From: Oerskovia merdavium
GTDB taxonomy: Bacteria > Actinomycetota > Actinomycetes > Actinomycetales > Cellulomonadaceae
Length of the DNA: 64,000 nt
Assembly: GCF_014836755.1 (NCBI RefSeq)
Contig: NZ_JACSQF010000018.1
Location: 26,547-90,546 of the forward strand
Direction of reading: 5' to 3'
Of the stretch, positions 1 through 7,711 are shown piece by piece. The position numbers were made by a program, and so were the translations under genes. Numbering within the stretch: the first letter of the stretch is position 1; each line of letters starts with the position of its first letter. The notes under the pieces were generated by a model. That model had not been told where the DNA came from. It searched no databases and worked only from the letters and a program-made list of their open reading frames with translations.

Positions 1-38
1 GCGCGACGACGTCGGGCACCCGGGCCTGTGTGGATGGT

Positions 39-55
39 GCGGGGCGCGGCCCCGC
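39..55 (-). terminator. GC hairpin downstream of hup
   Basis: Perfect 7-bp stem GCGGGGC/GCCCCGC with a 3-nt loop, about 30 nt after the HU stop codon. It has no U-tract, which is common for actinobacterial terminators. Confidence 0.5.
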
Positions 56-85
56 GGTGCGGCACGCCTCAGCGCGCCGCGGGGA

Positions 86-367
86 TCACTTGGTGACGGC
101 CTTCTTCAGGAGGCTGCCTGCGCTGATCTTGACACCGAAGCCTGCGGGGATCTGGATCTCCTCGCCGGTGCGGGGGTTGCGGCCCGTGCGAGCGGCACGC
201 TCGACGCGCTCGACCGAGAGCAGACCGGTGACCTTGACGGCCTCGCCGTTGGCGAGCGACTCGACGAGGACTTCCTGGAACGCGTTGAGGGCGTTCTCAG
301 CGTCGGCCTTCTTGAGGCCGGACTTCTCGGCGATGGCCGAGACGAGCTCAGACTTGTTGAGCGACAT
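86..367 (-). CDS. hup: HU family nucleoid-associated protein
   Basis: A 93-residue histone-like DNA-bending protein that compacts the nucleoid as a dimer. The N-terminus MSLNKSELVSAIAEKSGLKK, the beta-arm stretch ARTGRNPRTGEEIQIPA (about residues 58-75) and the closing SAGSLLKKAV all match the HU family, and the length is standard. It is the short HU form, without the Lys/Ala-rich C-terminal tail of mycobacterial HupB. The start follows a GAAGGGATC Shine-Dalgarno-like stretch. It stands alone, about 390 bp from the next gene upstream on the same strand. Confidence 0.97.
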   Translation of the reverse strand: MSLNKSELVSAIAEKSGLKKADAENALNAFQEVLVESLANGEAVKVTGLLSVERVERAARTGRNPRTGEEIQIPAGFGVKISAGSLLKKAVTK

Positions 368-758
368 GCGGATCCCTTCATCGGTTCACGCCTCGCGGTG
401 GGCACCGCGCGACGTTGAGGTCTCAGTTTGCCAGCCGTGAGGCGGGACTTCGTGGACAACACTAAGGAATCTACGGGGGTTTGCGCGCGTTTCCGCGCCG
501 ACAGCGTTTCTCTGAGCGCGGAATCTTGCCTGTTTTGCCCCAGATGTGACCCACTGAACGCCCCCGACGCCTCCACGACGGCCCCTGCGCACAAGATCCG
601 CACACGAGCGCGGCGTCCGACGAGGCCCTCCGCACCCTCGATCAGCACCGCCCGGCAGCCCCCGGCACGCCGAGAGCCGCCCACCCCGCAGGGTGAGCGG
701 CTCTCCCGACCACGGTCACGACGCCCTGCCGAGGACGCCGGCCGTGCCGGACGACGAC
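368..758. other. intergenic region between hup and rpmE2
   Basis: About 390 bases without a convincing gene. It holds the 5' region of hup, which has an AT-richer patch around 455-480 suitable for a promoter, and the terminator of the ribosomal-protein cassette at 672-705. Apparent reading frames here lack actinobacterial codon bias. Confidence 0.6.
672..705 (-). terminator. terminator of the L28-L33-S14-L31 cassette
   Basis: The outer stem GAGAGCCGC/GCGGCTCTC continues into an inner CACCC/GGGTG stem, with one unpaired base on each side. It lies just beyond the rpmE2 stop on the minus strand. Confidence 0.75.
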
Positions 759-1064
759 TCAGCGACCGTCGCTCTTCGCGGCGCCTCCCGTGGCGCCCTT
801 GCCGTAGCGCTGACGGAACTTCTCGACCCGCCCTGCGGTGTCCACGACGCGCGCGGTGCCCGTGTAGAACGGGTGGCTCGCGCTCGAGATGTCGACGTCG
901 ACGACCGGGTAGGTGTTGCCGTCCGTCCACACGATCGTCTTGTCCGGGCGGCCCGGACCCGATGCGCTGGTCCCCGCGAGCGTCGACCGCGTCAGGAACG
1001 CGAAGTCGGCCGAGATGTCGCGGAACACGACCGGTCCGTACTCGGGGTGGATGTCCTTCTTCAT
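759..1064 (-). CDS. rpmE2: 50S ribosomal protein L31 type B (zinc-independent paralogue)
   Basis: A 101-residue L31. The opening [16 protein letters not shown] and the motif [10 protein letters not shown] are typical of type B L31, which lacks the zinc-binding cysteines of type A; there is no cysteine in the protein. In actinobacteria such paralogues replace the zinc-containing versions during zinc starvation, freeing zinc. It is the last gene of a four-gene cassette transcribed from the Zur-box region near 1.9 kb. The C-terminus has a short Lys/Gly/Ala extension. Confidence 0.95.
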   Translation of the reverse strand: MKKDIHPEYGPVVFRDISADFAFLTRSTLAGTSASGPGRPDKTIVWTDGNTYPVVDVDISSASHPFYTGTARVVDTAGRVEKFRQRYGKGATGGAAKSDGR

Positions 1065-1112
1065 GGGTGCTCCTCTACGACTCTCGACTGCTGGGCTCTC
1101 GACGGGCGTCGA

Positions 1113-1418
1113 CTACCAGCTGGACTTGGTGACACCCGGCAGCTCTCCGCGGTGCGCCATGTCGCGCAGCCTGATGCGGGAGAGGCCGAAGCGTCGGTTG
1201 TACGCGCGCGGACGACCGTCGACCACGTCGCGGTTGCGCAGGCGGGTCGCGCTCGCGTCGCGCGGCTGCTTGCGCAGCTCGGTCGCGGCGGCCTCCTTCT
1301 CCGCCTCCGAGGCGCTGGGCGACGCGACGACCTTCTTGAGCTCGGCGCGCCGCTCGGCGTACCGGGCGACGATCACCTCGCGCTGCTCGTTGCGCGCGAT
1401 CTTGGACTTCTTGGCCAT
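1113..1418 (-). CDS. rpsN: 30S ribosomal protein S14 (zinc-independent form)
   Basis: A 101-residue S14 of the long form, starting [20 protein letters not shown] and ending in [20 protein letters not shown] followed by a short tail. It has none of the paired CxxC motifs of the short zinc-binding S14, as expected for a Zur-controlled substitute. A strong AAGGGGAG ribosome-binding site precedes the ATG. It lies 10 bases downstream of rpmG and 48 bases upstream of rpmE2 in the same operon. Confidence 0.95.
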   Translation of the reverse strand: MAKKSKIARNEQREVIVARYAERRAELKKVVASPSASEAEKEAAATELRKQPRDASATRLRNRDVVDGRPRAYNRRFGLSRIRLRDMAHRGELPGVTKSSW

Positions 1419-1428
1419 GCGGCTCCCC

Positions 1429-1596
1429 TTACCGTTCCTCGCGGAACGCGACGTGTGCCCGGGCGACCGGGTCGTACTTGAGCAGGGTCAGCCGGTCCGG
1501 GTCGTTCCGGCGGTTCTTGCGGGTCACGTACGTGTACCCGGTCCCTGCGGTCGAGCGCAGCCTGACCACGGGTCGCAGCTCGGTGCGTGCAGCCAT
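1429..1596 (-). CDS. rpmG: 50S ribosomal protein L33 (cysteine-free paralogue)
   Basis: A 55-residue L33. The motif [19 protein letters not shown] and the ending VAFREER match the family, and the length is exact. The two CxxC zinc motifs found in many L33 proteins are absent, as in the zinc-independent C-minus paralogue. Its ATG shares one base with the TGA of the upstream rpmB frame (TGATG), so the two are translationally coupled and the reading frame at the end of rpmB is well defined. Confidence 0.93.
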   Translation of the reverse strand: MAARTELRPVVRLRSTAGTGYTYVTRKNRRNDPDRLTLLKYDPVARAHVAFREER

Positions 1597-1825
1597 CAGA
1601 CCTTCTCCCCTCGAGCGATGATGCGTGCGACGACCGCGTCGATCCCTCGACGGTCGATCGTCCTGATCCCCTGGGCGCTCACTCTCAGCCTGACATGCCG
1701 GCCCAGTGACGGCACCCAGTAGCGCTTGTGCTGGATGTTGGGGTCGAAGCGTCGCCTGGTCCGCAGTGCGAGATCGAGCGGCCGAACCCCGGCGAGGTGC
1801 CGAGCACCTGGCAGACGGCGGACAT
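1596..1825 (-). pseudogene. rpmB: 50S ribosomal protein L28, single-base frameshift
   Basis: The first 20 residues, [20 protein letters not shown], are clear L28 in one frame. The rest of L28 ([19 protein letters not shown], then [17 protein letters not shown], ending RGEKV) reads in another frame and stops exactly at the rpmG start. The span is 230 bases, one short of a whole number of codons; the missing base lies near 1758-1768. As written, translation gives a 46-residue abortive product. This is the first gene after the Zur boxes. It could be a true mutation in a dispensable paralogue or an assembly error. Confidence 0.85.
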
Positions 1826-1866
1826 GAGCTTCCCTTCGGTGGGTCGTGGGACCCGAGAATACTTAA

Positions 1867-1881
1867 TGAGAACCATTCTCG
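1867..1881. promoter_or_regulatory. Zur-box-like palindrome 1
   Basis: TGAGAACCATTCTCG is an interrupted palindrome (TGAGAA-CCA-TTCTC) resembling actinobacterial Zur operators. It lies 42 bases upstream of the rpmB ATG, where it can control the ribosomal-protein cassette. Confidence 0.75.
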
Positions 1882-1904
1882 TCAAGAGGTATGCTCTCGA
1901 CTGA

Positions 1905-1919
1905 TGAGAACCGTTCTCT
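1905..1919. promoter_or_regulatory. Zur-box-like palindrome 2
   Basis: TGAGAACCGTTCTCT is nearly identical to the first box. The centres are 38 bp apart. It ends 20 bases upstream of the COG0523 ATG. Two copies in a divergent promoter suggest each transcription unit has its own operator. Confidence 0.75.
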
Positions 1920-1938
1920 GTAGAGGTGGAGCGTCCAG

Positions 1939-3204
1939 ATGCCCGCAGATATTCCCGGTGCCCCCGGCACGGCAGCGAGCCGCAGCGCGGCCTCACCGGG
2001 CCGCGTCCCGCTCAGCGTGCTCGCCACGATCGACCCGGTGCTGCGCGACACCACGGTCTTCGGGCTCGTGACCGACACCCCGCGGTCGGTCGTCCTGCGC
2101 CACGACATCCGGGCCGAGGACGGGACCCTGCGCCGCCTCGTCGTGGACGCGACCGGGGTCGTCGAGGACACGCTCGTCGACCTCGAGCACGCGTGCCTGT
2201 CGTGCGCGGTCCGCGAGGACGCGATCCCCACGCTGCGCGACCTCGCGCGCGACGGGCGCTGGGACCAGGTGCTCCTCGCCCTGCCCGTCTCGGCCGAGCC
2301 GCTGCCGGTCGCACGCGCCCTGGGCGGCGCGACCACGCCCGGCGGCGCGCTCGACGGGCTGCGGCTCGCCACGGTCCTCACTGTGGTCGACCTCGCCGCG
2401 GTCGAGACCGACCTCCTCGACGACGACCTGCTCGAGGAGCGCGGCCTCGCCCTCGCTGCCGCCGACCACCGGTCGGTCGGCGAGGTGCTCGCGGCCCAGG
2501 TCGAGTACGCCGACCTCGTGGTCACGACGGGCGTGCCCGCCGCGAGCAGCTCCGGCACGCCCACCCGACGCCCCCTGCCCGACGGCGCCTCCCACCCGGG
2601 AGCACCCGCGGCGGTCCGCGCGGCGCAGGACAGGCGACGCGCGGGCTCACGCACCGGGTCCGGGCTCGTCGACAGGCTCCGGGCAGACGACTCGACCCGG
2701 CTCGACGGCCTCGACGGGCTGCGCTTCGCAGACCTGTCCTCCGCGACGCACGACGCGGCCCACGCCGAGCGGCGCGCGCACCCGCTCGGGGTACGCGCCG
2801 TCGTCGGGCAGGACGAGGAGACGGGGACCTGGACGCTCGACCTGGCCTCCGACCTGCCGTTCGACCCCGAGCGGCTCCTGCACCAGGTCCGGCGCCTCGG
2901 GACCGGGCGGCTGCGCAGCCGCGGCGTGTTCTGGGTGCCCAACCGGCCCGACTCGATGTGCGCCTGGGACGGCGCGGGCGGCCAGCTGAGCATCGGCGAG
3001 ATCGGGACGTGGGAGGACCTCGCGCCCCGGACCCGGCTCGTCCTCACGGGCGCGTCCGACTCGGCCGACGACCGCGACGAGCTGCTCGCGGCGTTCGCCG
3101 AGATCCTCGCGACGCGCGACGAGGTCGCCGACGGCGGGCTGCGCTGGCTCGGTCGCGAGGACGTGCTCGCACCCTGGCTCGGCGCGCGCACCAACGCGGT
3201 CTGA
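1939..3204 (+). CDS. COG0523/CobW-like metallochaperone family protein lacking a P-loop
   Basis: A 421-residue protein. Residues about 80-100 carry the family signature DLEHACLSCAVREDAIPTLR, with CLSC matching the CxCC-type metal motif of COG0523 GTPases. The C-terminal part, about 280-420 (GVFWVPNRPDSMCAWDGAGG), matches the CobW C-terminal domain. The N-terminus, however, has no GxxGxGKT Walker A motif: where it should be, the sequence reads LSVLATIDPVLRDTTVFGLV. GTP hydrolysis is therefore doubtful. Divergence from the zinc-independent ribosomal genes across two Zur-like boxes argues for a role in zinc allocation during limitation. Start: ATG about 10 bases after AGAGGTGGAG. Confidence 0.85.
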   Translation: MPADIPGAPGTAASRSAASPGRVPLSVLATIDPVLRDTTVFGLVTDTPRSVVLRHDIRAEDGTLRRLVVDATGVVEDTLVDLEHACLSCAVREDAIPTLRDLARDGRWDQVLLALPVSAEPLPVARALGGATTPGGALDGLRLATVLTVVDLAAVETDLLDDDLLEERGLALAAADHRSVGEVLAAQVEYADLVVTTGVPAASSSGTPTRRPLPDGASHPGAPAAVRAAQDRRRAGSRTGSGLVDRLRADDSTRLDGLDGLRFADLSSATHDAAHAERRAHPLGVRAVVGQDEETGTWTLDLASDLPFDPERLLHQVRRLGTGRLRSRGVFWVPNRPDSMCAWDGAGGQLSIGEIGTWEDLAPRTRLVLTGASDSADDRDELLAAFAEILATRDEVADGGLRWLGREDVLAPWLGARTNAV

Positions 3205-3212
3205 CGACGAGG

Positions 3213-3247
3213 AAGGCCCCGGGAGCCGTCATGGGTCCCGGGGCCTT
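3213..3247. terminator. bidirectional terminator between COG0523 gene and GH101
   Basis: A 12-bp perfect stem, AAGGCCCCGGGA/TCCCGGGGCCTT, with an 11-nt loop. It lies 8 bases past the plus-strand stop and between convergent genes. Confidence 0.85.
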
Positions 3248-3324
3248 GCTCGTGGTGCTCGACGCGCGGCTCACGCCGTGCGCCGACCGTCCGCCGGGAG
3301 CACCCCCGGCGGACGCCTCGCGGG

Positions 3325-6300
3325 CTAGCCGCAGCTCGTGGCCGCGTACTCGCTCTCGATCGTGGTCGTGACCTCCTTGCCGTCGACCGTGGCGGTCGCG
3401 GTCACGGTCGCCGTGCCCGCCTCGATCGCGTCCTTGCGGGTCGCGAACGTCTGGCTGGCGCTCTTGCCCGGCTGGACCTGCTGGAAGGTCTTGGTGCCGA
3501 ACGGCGTGGTGATCTTCACGTCGACCGGGAAGTCCTCCTCGTTGACCGCGCGGACCGCGAGCTGGACGCGCGAGGCCGTGCACTGGGCCTTGGCCGTCGT
3601 GGTGACCTCGAGCTCGGGCTCGGGCTCGACCGGGTCGGCGCAGGACACCTTGGCGGAGCCCCAGTCGGCGTGGTCGTTGCCGTTGCCGTCGCCACCGTCG
3701 GCCACGATCAGGTCGAGGTAGCGGACGCCGGTGACCGGGACGTTCAGGTCGACGGTCTTGCCGCCGCCCTTGAGCACCTCGGTCTGGGCGAGCTGGGTGC
3801 CGTCACCCACGACCTTGAACTGCACCGTGCCCTTGGTGCCCTGGACGTCGTCGACGCCCACCGTCGCCGTGAACGCGTCGCACTGCGCCGCGAGGAAGAC
3901 CCGCACGGACGAGCTCGCGTGCGTGCCGAGGCCCTTCTCGTGGACGACGCCGCGCAGCGTGAGGGGCTTGCCGTCCTTCTCGCCCTGCTCGCCGTTGGAC
4001 AGGTCGCGCTCGACCGGTCCCCACCCGTTGGTCGTCGACACGAACGGCAGGTCGCTGACCCAGTTCTCGCCACCGTTCGGCGGCACGACGACCCACACCG
4101 ACTGGCCGGCCTCGACCGACCGCTTGCCGACGGGCGCAGCCGTGGTCGTGTACGTTCCGCCCGAGGTGAGCGTGTAGGCGTCGGCGGTGATCCTGCCGTG
4201 CGGGGTGACCTTCCACGTCGTGGTCAGGACACCGCCGGCCGGGAGCGTCGCCGCGGTCGAGGCGTTGGTCGCCTCGACCTCCCAGCCCTCGGGCACGTCG
4301 AGCGTCACGGCGACGTCGGCGACGGCCACGGGCTCGTGGACCGTGAGGCGCGTCGTGACGGTGCTCGCGACGTCGGGCTCGAACGCGACCGGTCCCGGGG
4401 ACACGGTCAGCGACGCGCAGGCCGGGGTGGCCTCGGCCGGGCCCAGGTCCACGACGCGGAAGTCGTCGAGGATCAGGTCGGACTGGTTGCCGCCCGCCGT
4501 GAGCTTGCGCAGCCCCACCCAGGTGTCACCGCAGCCGCTCGCCACGACGTCCTCGGAGAACGTCGCGGTCGTGCGCTGCTGACCCAGCGGGGTCGCGTGG
4601 GTCTCGACCGACGCCAGGGCGCCGCTCGCGACCGAGTCGTAGCCCGTGACCCACTGGTACTCGCCGCCGTTGCCCGACTGGTAGTCGAAGGTCACGCGGT
4701 ACTGGCGCCCGGCCTCGAGCTTCACGGTGCTGGGCACCGTGCGGTAGACGAGGCCCTTGTTCTCCTCGTGCGCCTTGAGCGACCAGGCTCCGGACAGCGC
4801 GTCGTCGACGAGCTTGCCGTTCCAGCCGGCCTGCGTGTACGGGGCGTTGCGCTTGGCGATGTGCGTGCGCGGGTCGGTCACGCCGCCCGCGTCGCCCTTG
4901 ACGAACGGTCCCCAGCCCTGGGGCACGTTCTCGAAGTCCTCGAACGCGACGACCGTGCCGGTCTCGCCCTCGACGGCCGGGGCCACCGAGCGCGTGGCGC
5001 TCACGACGCGCAGGTCGTCGACCCGCACGACGGCGTCGCCCGCCGAGGCGGCGACCGTCAGCGTCGGGCGGGCAGGGCCCGTGACGTCGACGAGCACCTG
5101 CACGCGCTGGTAGTAGCGGTTGTTCTTCTCGTCGGCCGCGACCAGGTTCTTCGCGGTCGAGCGCTCGACGACGGTGCTCGCGGTCTGCGCGACTCCCTCG
5201 CCCGAGACGGACAGGGTGGTCGAGCGGGACTTCCCGGGCTGGACCTCGACCCACGCGCTCACGGCGTAGGTCCCGGTCGAGAGCTCACCGAGCTGCTGGC
5301 TCAGCGACGAGGCGCCCGCTCCGAGCGTCGCGACGCGCTGCCCGTTGGACAGCGTCTCGATCCCCGTGGTGCCGGTCGTCTCGTACGCGTCGAGCGTCGC
5401 GGCGTTGAAGCCGTGGTCGACGATGCCGCTCGCGGTGCCCCACGCGACGTCGTCGGCCGAGGGGGTCGTGACTCCCTGCGGGTACAGCACGTAGGGCTGG
5501 CCCGCGGTCGCCTCGACCGTGACCTTGCCGCCCGTGACCGGGACGTCCGCGACCTTCTCGCGGCCCGTCGTCGTGAGCTTGTACACGGTCAGGCTCGTGG
5601 CCCCGGAGAACTCGTCCGTGAGCGTCCACGTGGTCGAGCCGCCGGCCGGGTTGTAGTGGTAGAGCTTGCTGCCCTCGGCGGCCTCGCCCTCGAGCCCGGG
5701 GGCGTCGGACGCGTTCCACGGCAGGAGGTAGGTGCCGCCCTGGGCGACGACGGCGTCCCCGACGAGGATCTGCCGGTCGGCCGCGGTCGTGCCGCGCGCC
5801 GAGACGTCACCCGTGAAGTCGATCCGGTCGGTGCCCCAGCGCACGATCTCCTGGTGCTGGAGGAACTTGGTCGGGACGTTGGTCGTCCAGATGTTCTTGT
5901 AGAACGCGTTCCAGTCGGTCTGCCCGGTCCAGCCCTCGAACTCGACGAGCCGCGCGTTGCCGAGCAGCGGGTGCGGGTTCCAGGTGTCCTTCTCGGCGTT
6001 GTCGATGAAGCGCACGATCTGGGAGTTCAGGCCCTTGTTCGCGGCGCCGCCGTAGTTCTCGTCCGCGGACCAGTGGCTCCACAGCGAGCTGGCCTCGAAC
6101 TTGTCCGACCACTCGGTCGCGATCTGGAGGTCGTTCGCGCGGGCCGCGTCCGCGAGGGCGCGCGCCTGCCAGCCGAAGTTGTAGTAGACGTCGACGTAGA
6201 GGAGGTCGAGGTTGCCCTGGGTCTCGTCGGCGAGCTGGCCGATGCGTGCGGCCAGGTCACCGCTGTTCACGTCCCGGCGCTGGTCGATGTAGTACGACTG

Positions 6301-7659
6301 GCCGAGCCAGTTCCAGCCCTTGGCCGAGGGGTCGACGAGCTCGTCCGAGAAGGCGTTCGCCTCGGCGTAGGCCTCGGTCGCGTTGATGTGGACACCGAAG
6401 TCCGCGTTCCAGTCGCCACCCTGCTCGAGCAGCGTGTTCATGTCCTCGAGGCCGCCCGCGCGCTCGTTGTAGTTGCCGCCGTAGTCGGGGTGCGCGGAGT
6501 CGTGCCCCTCGGAGCCGTAGCCCTTGAGGAGGGCCATCTGGCCCAGCCCGTCGGTCGCGAGCGAGATGCGCTTGACGTCGTCGAGCGTGCGCAGGAACGG
6601 GTGCGTGGCCTGCGAGGCGAAGTTGAACGGGATGTGGGTCACGACGCGGTCGGCGACCTGGTCCGCGCCCAGCGCCTTGGGGGCGGTGGCGCGGAAGGCG
6701 ATCGCGCCGTCCTGCCAGTCGACCTTGTCGTCTGCGTTGGCGTCGGCCGTCACGACGACGGTCGCGTACGGCAGCTCCTCGGTGACCGACGAGCCCTGGG
6801 CCCGGTAGGTCCACGCGCCGCTCCAGACGCCCACGCGCACGCCGCCGTCGGCCGCGCGCGCCTGGCGCTGCAGACGGTTGCCGTCCGCGGCGGCCTTGCC
6901 GTTGGCCTCGTCGTAGACGCTGTTGGTCACGATCGTGGCCGACAGCGCGCTCGTGCTCACGATCGCGTACGCGGACCCGACCGGGTTCGCGTTGACGGGG
7001 GTCTGCCCCGTGACGGACGTGAACGTGTCGCCGACCTTGCCGCGGTCGGGGCTGATGACGGCCGAGGCGACCACGGCCGACGGGTCGGCCGACGAGACCG
7101 AGAGCAGGTCGTGCCCCGGGACCTCGATGGTCCCGACGCGGAACGCCGCGGTGTCGGTCACGCCCGTGACGCGGAACGTCACGGCGCTGCCCTCGACCTC
7201 GAGGCGCGTGTCGATGCTGACGCCCGCGAGGTCGGGGAGCGTCAGGCGGTAGTCGCGGCTGGTCTCACCGGGCTCGCCCGCCTCGACCACGACCGCGCGG
7301 TCGGTGCCGTTGAGGCGCACCTTCGTGACGGTCGCGGTGCTGCCCGCGAGCGAGGCGCCCGACGCGCGGTCGGTGTAGCTCAGGACGCGTGGGAAGTCCG
7401 CGGCGACCTGGACGTCGAGCTGCGCCGAGCGCAGCGTGGCCGCGCCCTCGACGCTCGCCGCCGCGACCTGCTCGGCCGTCAGGCCGAGGGCCGAGAGCGA
7501 CGTCGCGCTGCTCGCCGGGGTGTGGCTCGCCGCGGCCGCGGCGGGCAGCGCCGCGAACGGCACCACCACCGCGGTCGCGAGGGCCACGAGGCTGCGGGCT
7601 CGGCGCGAGGCGCCGCCCGGCTGGGAACCGGCCCGAGGGCCAGGGGAATGTCGAACCAT
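3325..7659 (-). CDS. secreted endo-alpha-N-acetylgalactosaminidase, GH101
   Basis: A 1,444-residue extracellular enzyme expected to cut the alpha-GalNAc-Ser/Thr bond and release Gal-beta-1,3-GalNAc (core 1) from mucin-type glycoproteins. Residues 1-45 form an export signal (Arg-rich start, hydrophobic ATAVVVPFAALPAAAAA). The catalytic barrel spans roughly 290-640. D490 in LLYVDVYYN corresponds to the GH101 nucleophile and E516 in ATEWSDKFE to the acid/base; their spacing (26) is shorter than in the well-studied streptococcal and bifidobacterial enzymes (about 32). Galactose-binding-like modules follow, an NPCBM domain lies at about 1195-1337, and a final beta-sandwich ends the protein. There is no LPXTG anchor, so it is probably released. 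RBS GAAGGAGA. Last gene of the ABC/GH35 operon. Confidence 0.93.
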   Translation of the reverse strand: MVRHSPGPRAGSQPGGASRRARSLVALATAVVVPFAALPAAAAASHTPASSATSLSALGLTAEQVAAASVEGAATLRSAQLDVQVAADFPRVLSYTDRASGASLAGSTATVTKVRLNGTDRAVVVEAGEPGETSRDYRLTLPDLAGVSIDTRLEVEGSAVTFRVTGVTDTAAFRVGTIEVPGHDLLSVSSADPSAVVASAVISPDRGKVGDTFTSVTGQTPVNANPVGSAYAIVSTSALSATIVTNSVYDEANGKAAADGNRLQRQARAADGGVRVGVWSGAWTYRAQGSSVTEELPYATVVVTADANADDKVDWQDGAIAFRATAPKALGADQVADRVVTHIPFNFASQATHPFLRTLDDVKRISLATDGLGQMALLKGYGSEGHDSAHPDYGGNYNERAGGLEDMNTLLEQGGDWNADFGVHINATEAYAEANAFSDELVDPSAKGWNWLGQSYYIDQRRDVNSGDLAARIGQLADETQGNLDLLYVDVYYNFGWQARALADAARANDLQIATEWSDKFEASSLWSHWSADENYGGAANKGLNSQIVRFIDNAEKDTWNPHPLLGNARLVEFEGWTGQTDWNAFYKNIWTTNVPTKFLQHQEIVRWGTDRIDFTGDVSARGTTAADRQILVGDAVVAQGGTYLLPWNASDAPGLEGEAAEGSKLYHYNPAGGSTTWTLTDEFSGATSLTVYKLTTTGREKVADVPVTGGKVTVEATAGQPYVLYPQGVTTPSADDVAWGTASGIVDHGFNAATLDAYETTGTTGIETLSNGQRVATLGAGASSLSQQLGELSTGTYAVSAWVEVQPGKSRSTTLSVSGEGVAQTASTVVERSTAKNLVAADEKNNRYYQRVQVLVDVTGPARPTLTVAASAGDAVVRVDDLRVVSATRSVAPAVEGETGTVVAFEDFENVPQGWGPFVKGDAGGVTDPRTHIAKRNAPYTQAGWNGKLVDDALSGAWSLKAHEENKGLVYRTVPSTVKLEAGRQYRVTFDYQSGNGGEYQWVTGYDSVASGALASVETHATPLGQQRTTATFSEDVVASGCGDTWVGLRKLTAGGNQSDLILDDFRVVDLGPAEATPACASLTVSPGPVAFEPDVASTVTTRLTVHEPVAVADVAVTLDVPEGWEVEATNASTAATLPAGGVLTTTWKVTPHGRITADAYTLTSGGTYTTTAAPVGKRSVEAGQSVWVVVPPNGGENWVSDLPFVSTTNGWGPVERDLSNGEQGEKDGKPLTLRGVVHEKGLGTHASSSVRVFLAAQCDAFTATVGVDDVQGTKGTVQFKVVGDGTQLAQTEVLKGGGKTVDLNVPVTGVRYLDLIVADGGDGNGNDHADWGSAKVSCADPVEPEPELEVTTTAKAQCTASRVQLAVRAVNEEDFPVDVKITTPFGTKTFQQVQPGKSASQTFATRKDAIEAGTATVTATATVDGKEVTTTIESEYAATSCG

Positions 7660-7711
7660 GTGCTGATCTCCTTCGATAGCAGTTCATCGGCCGTCCCCCG
7701 ACCGACGGGCG

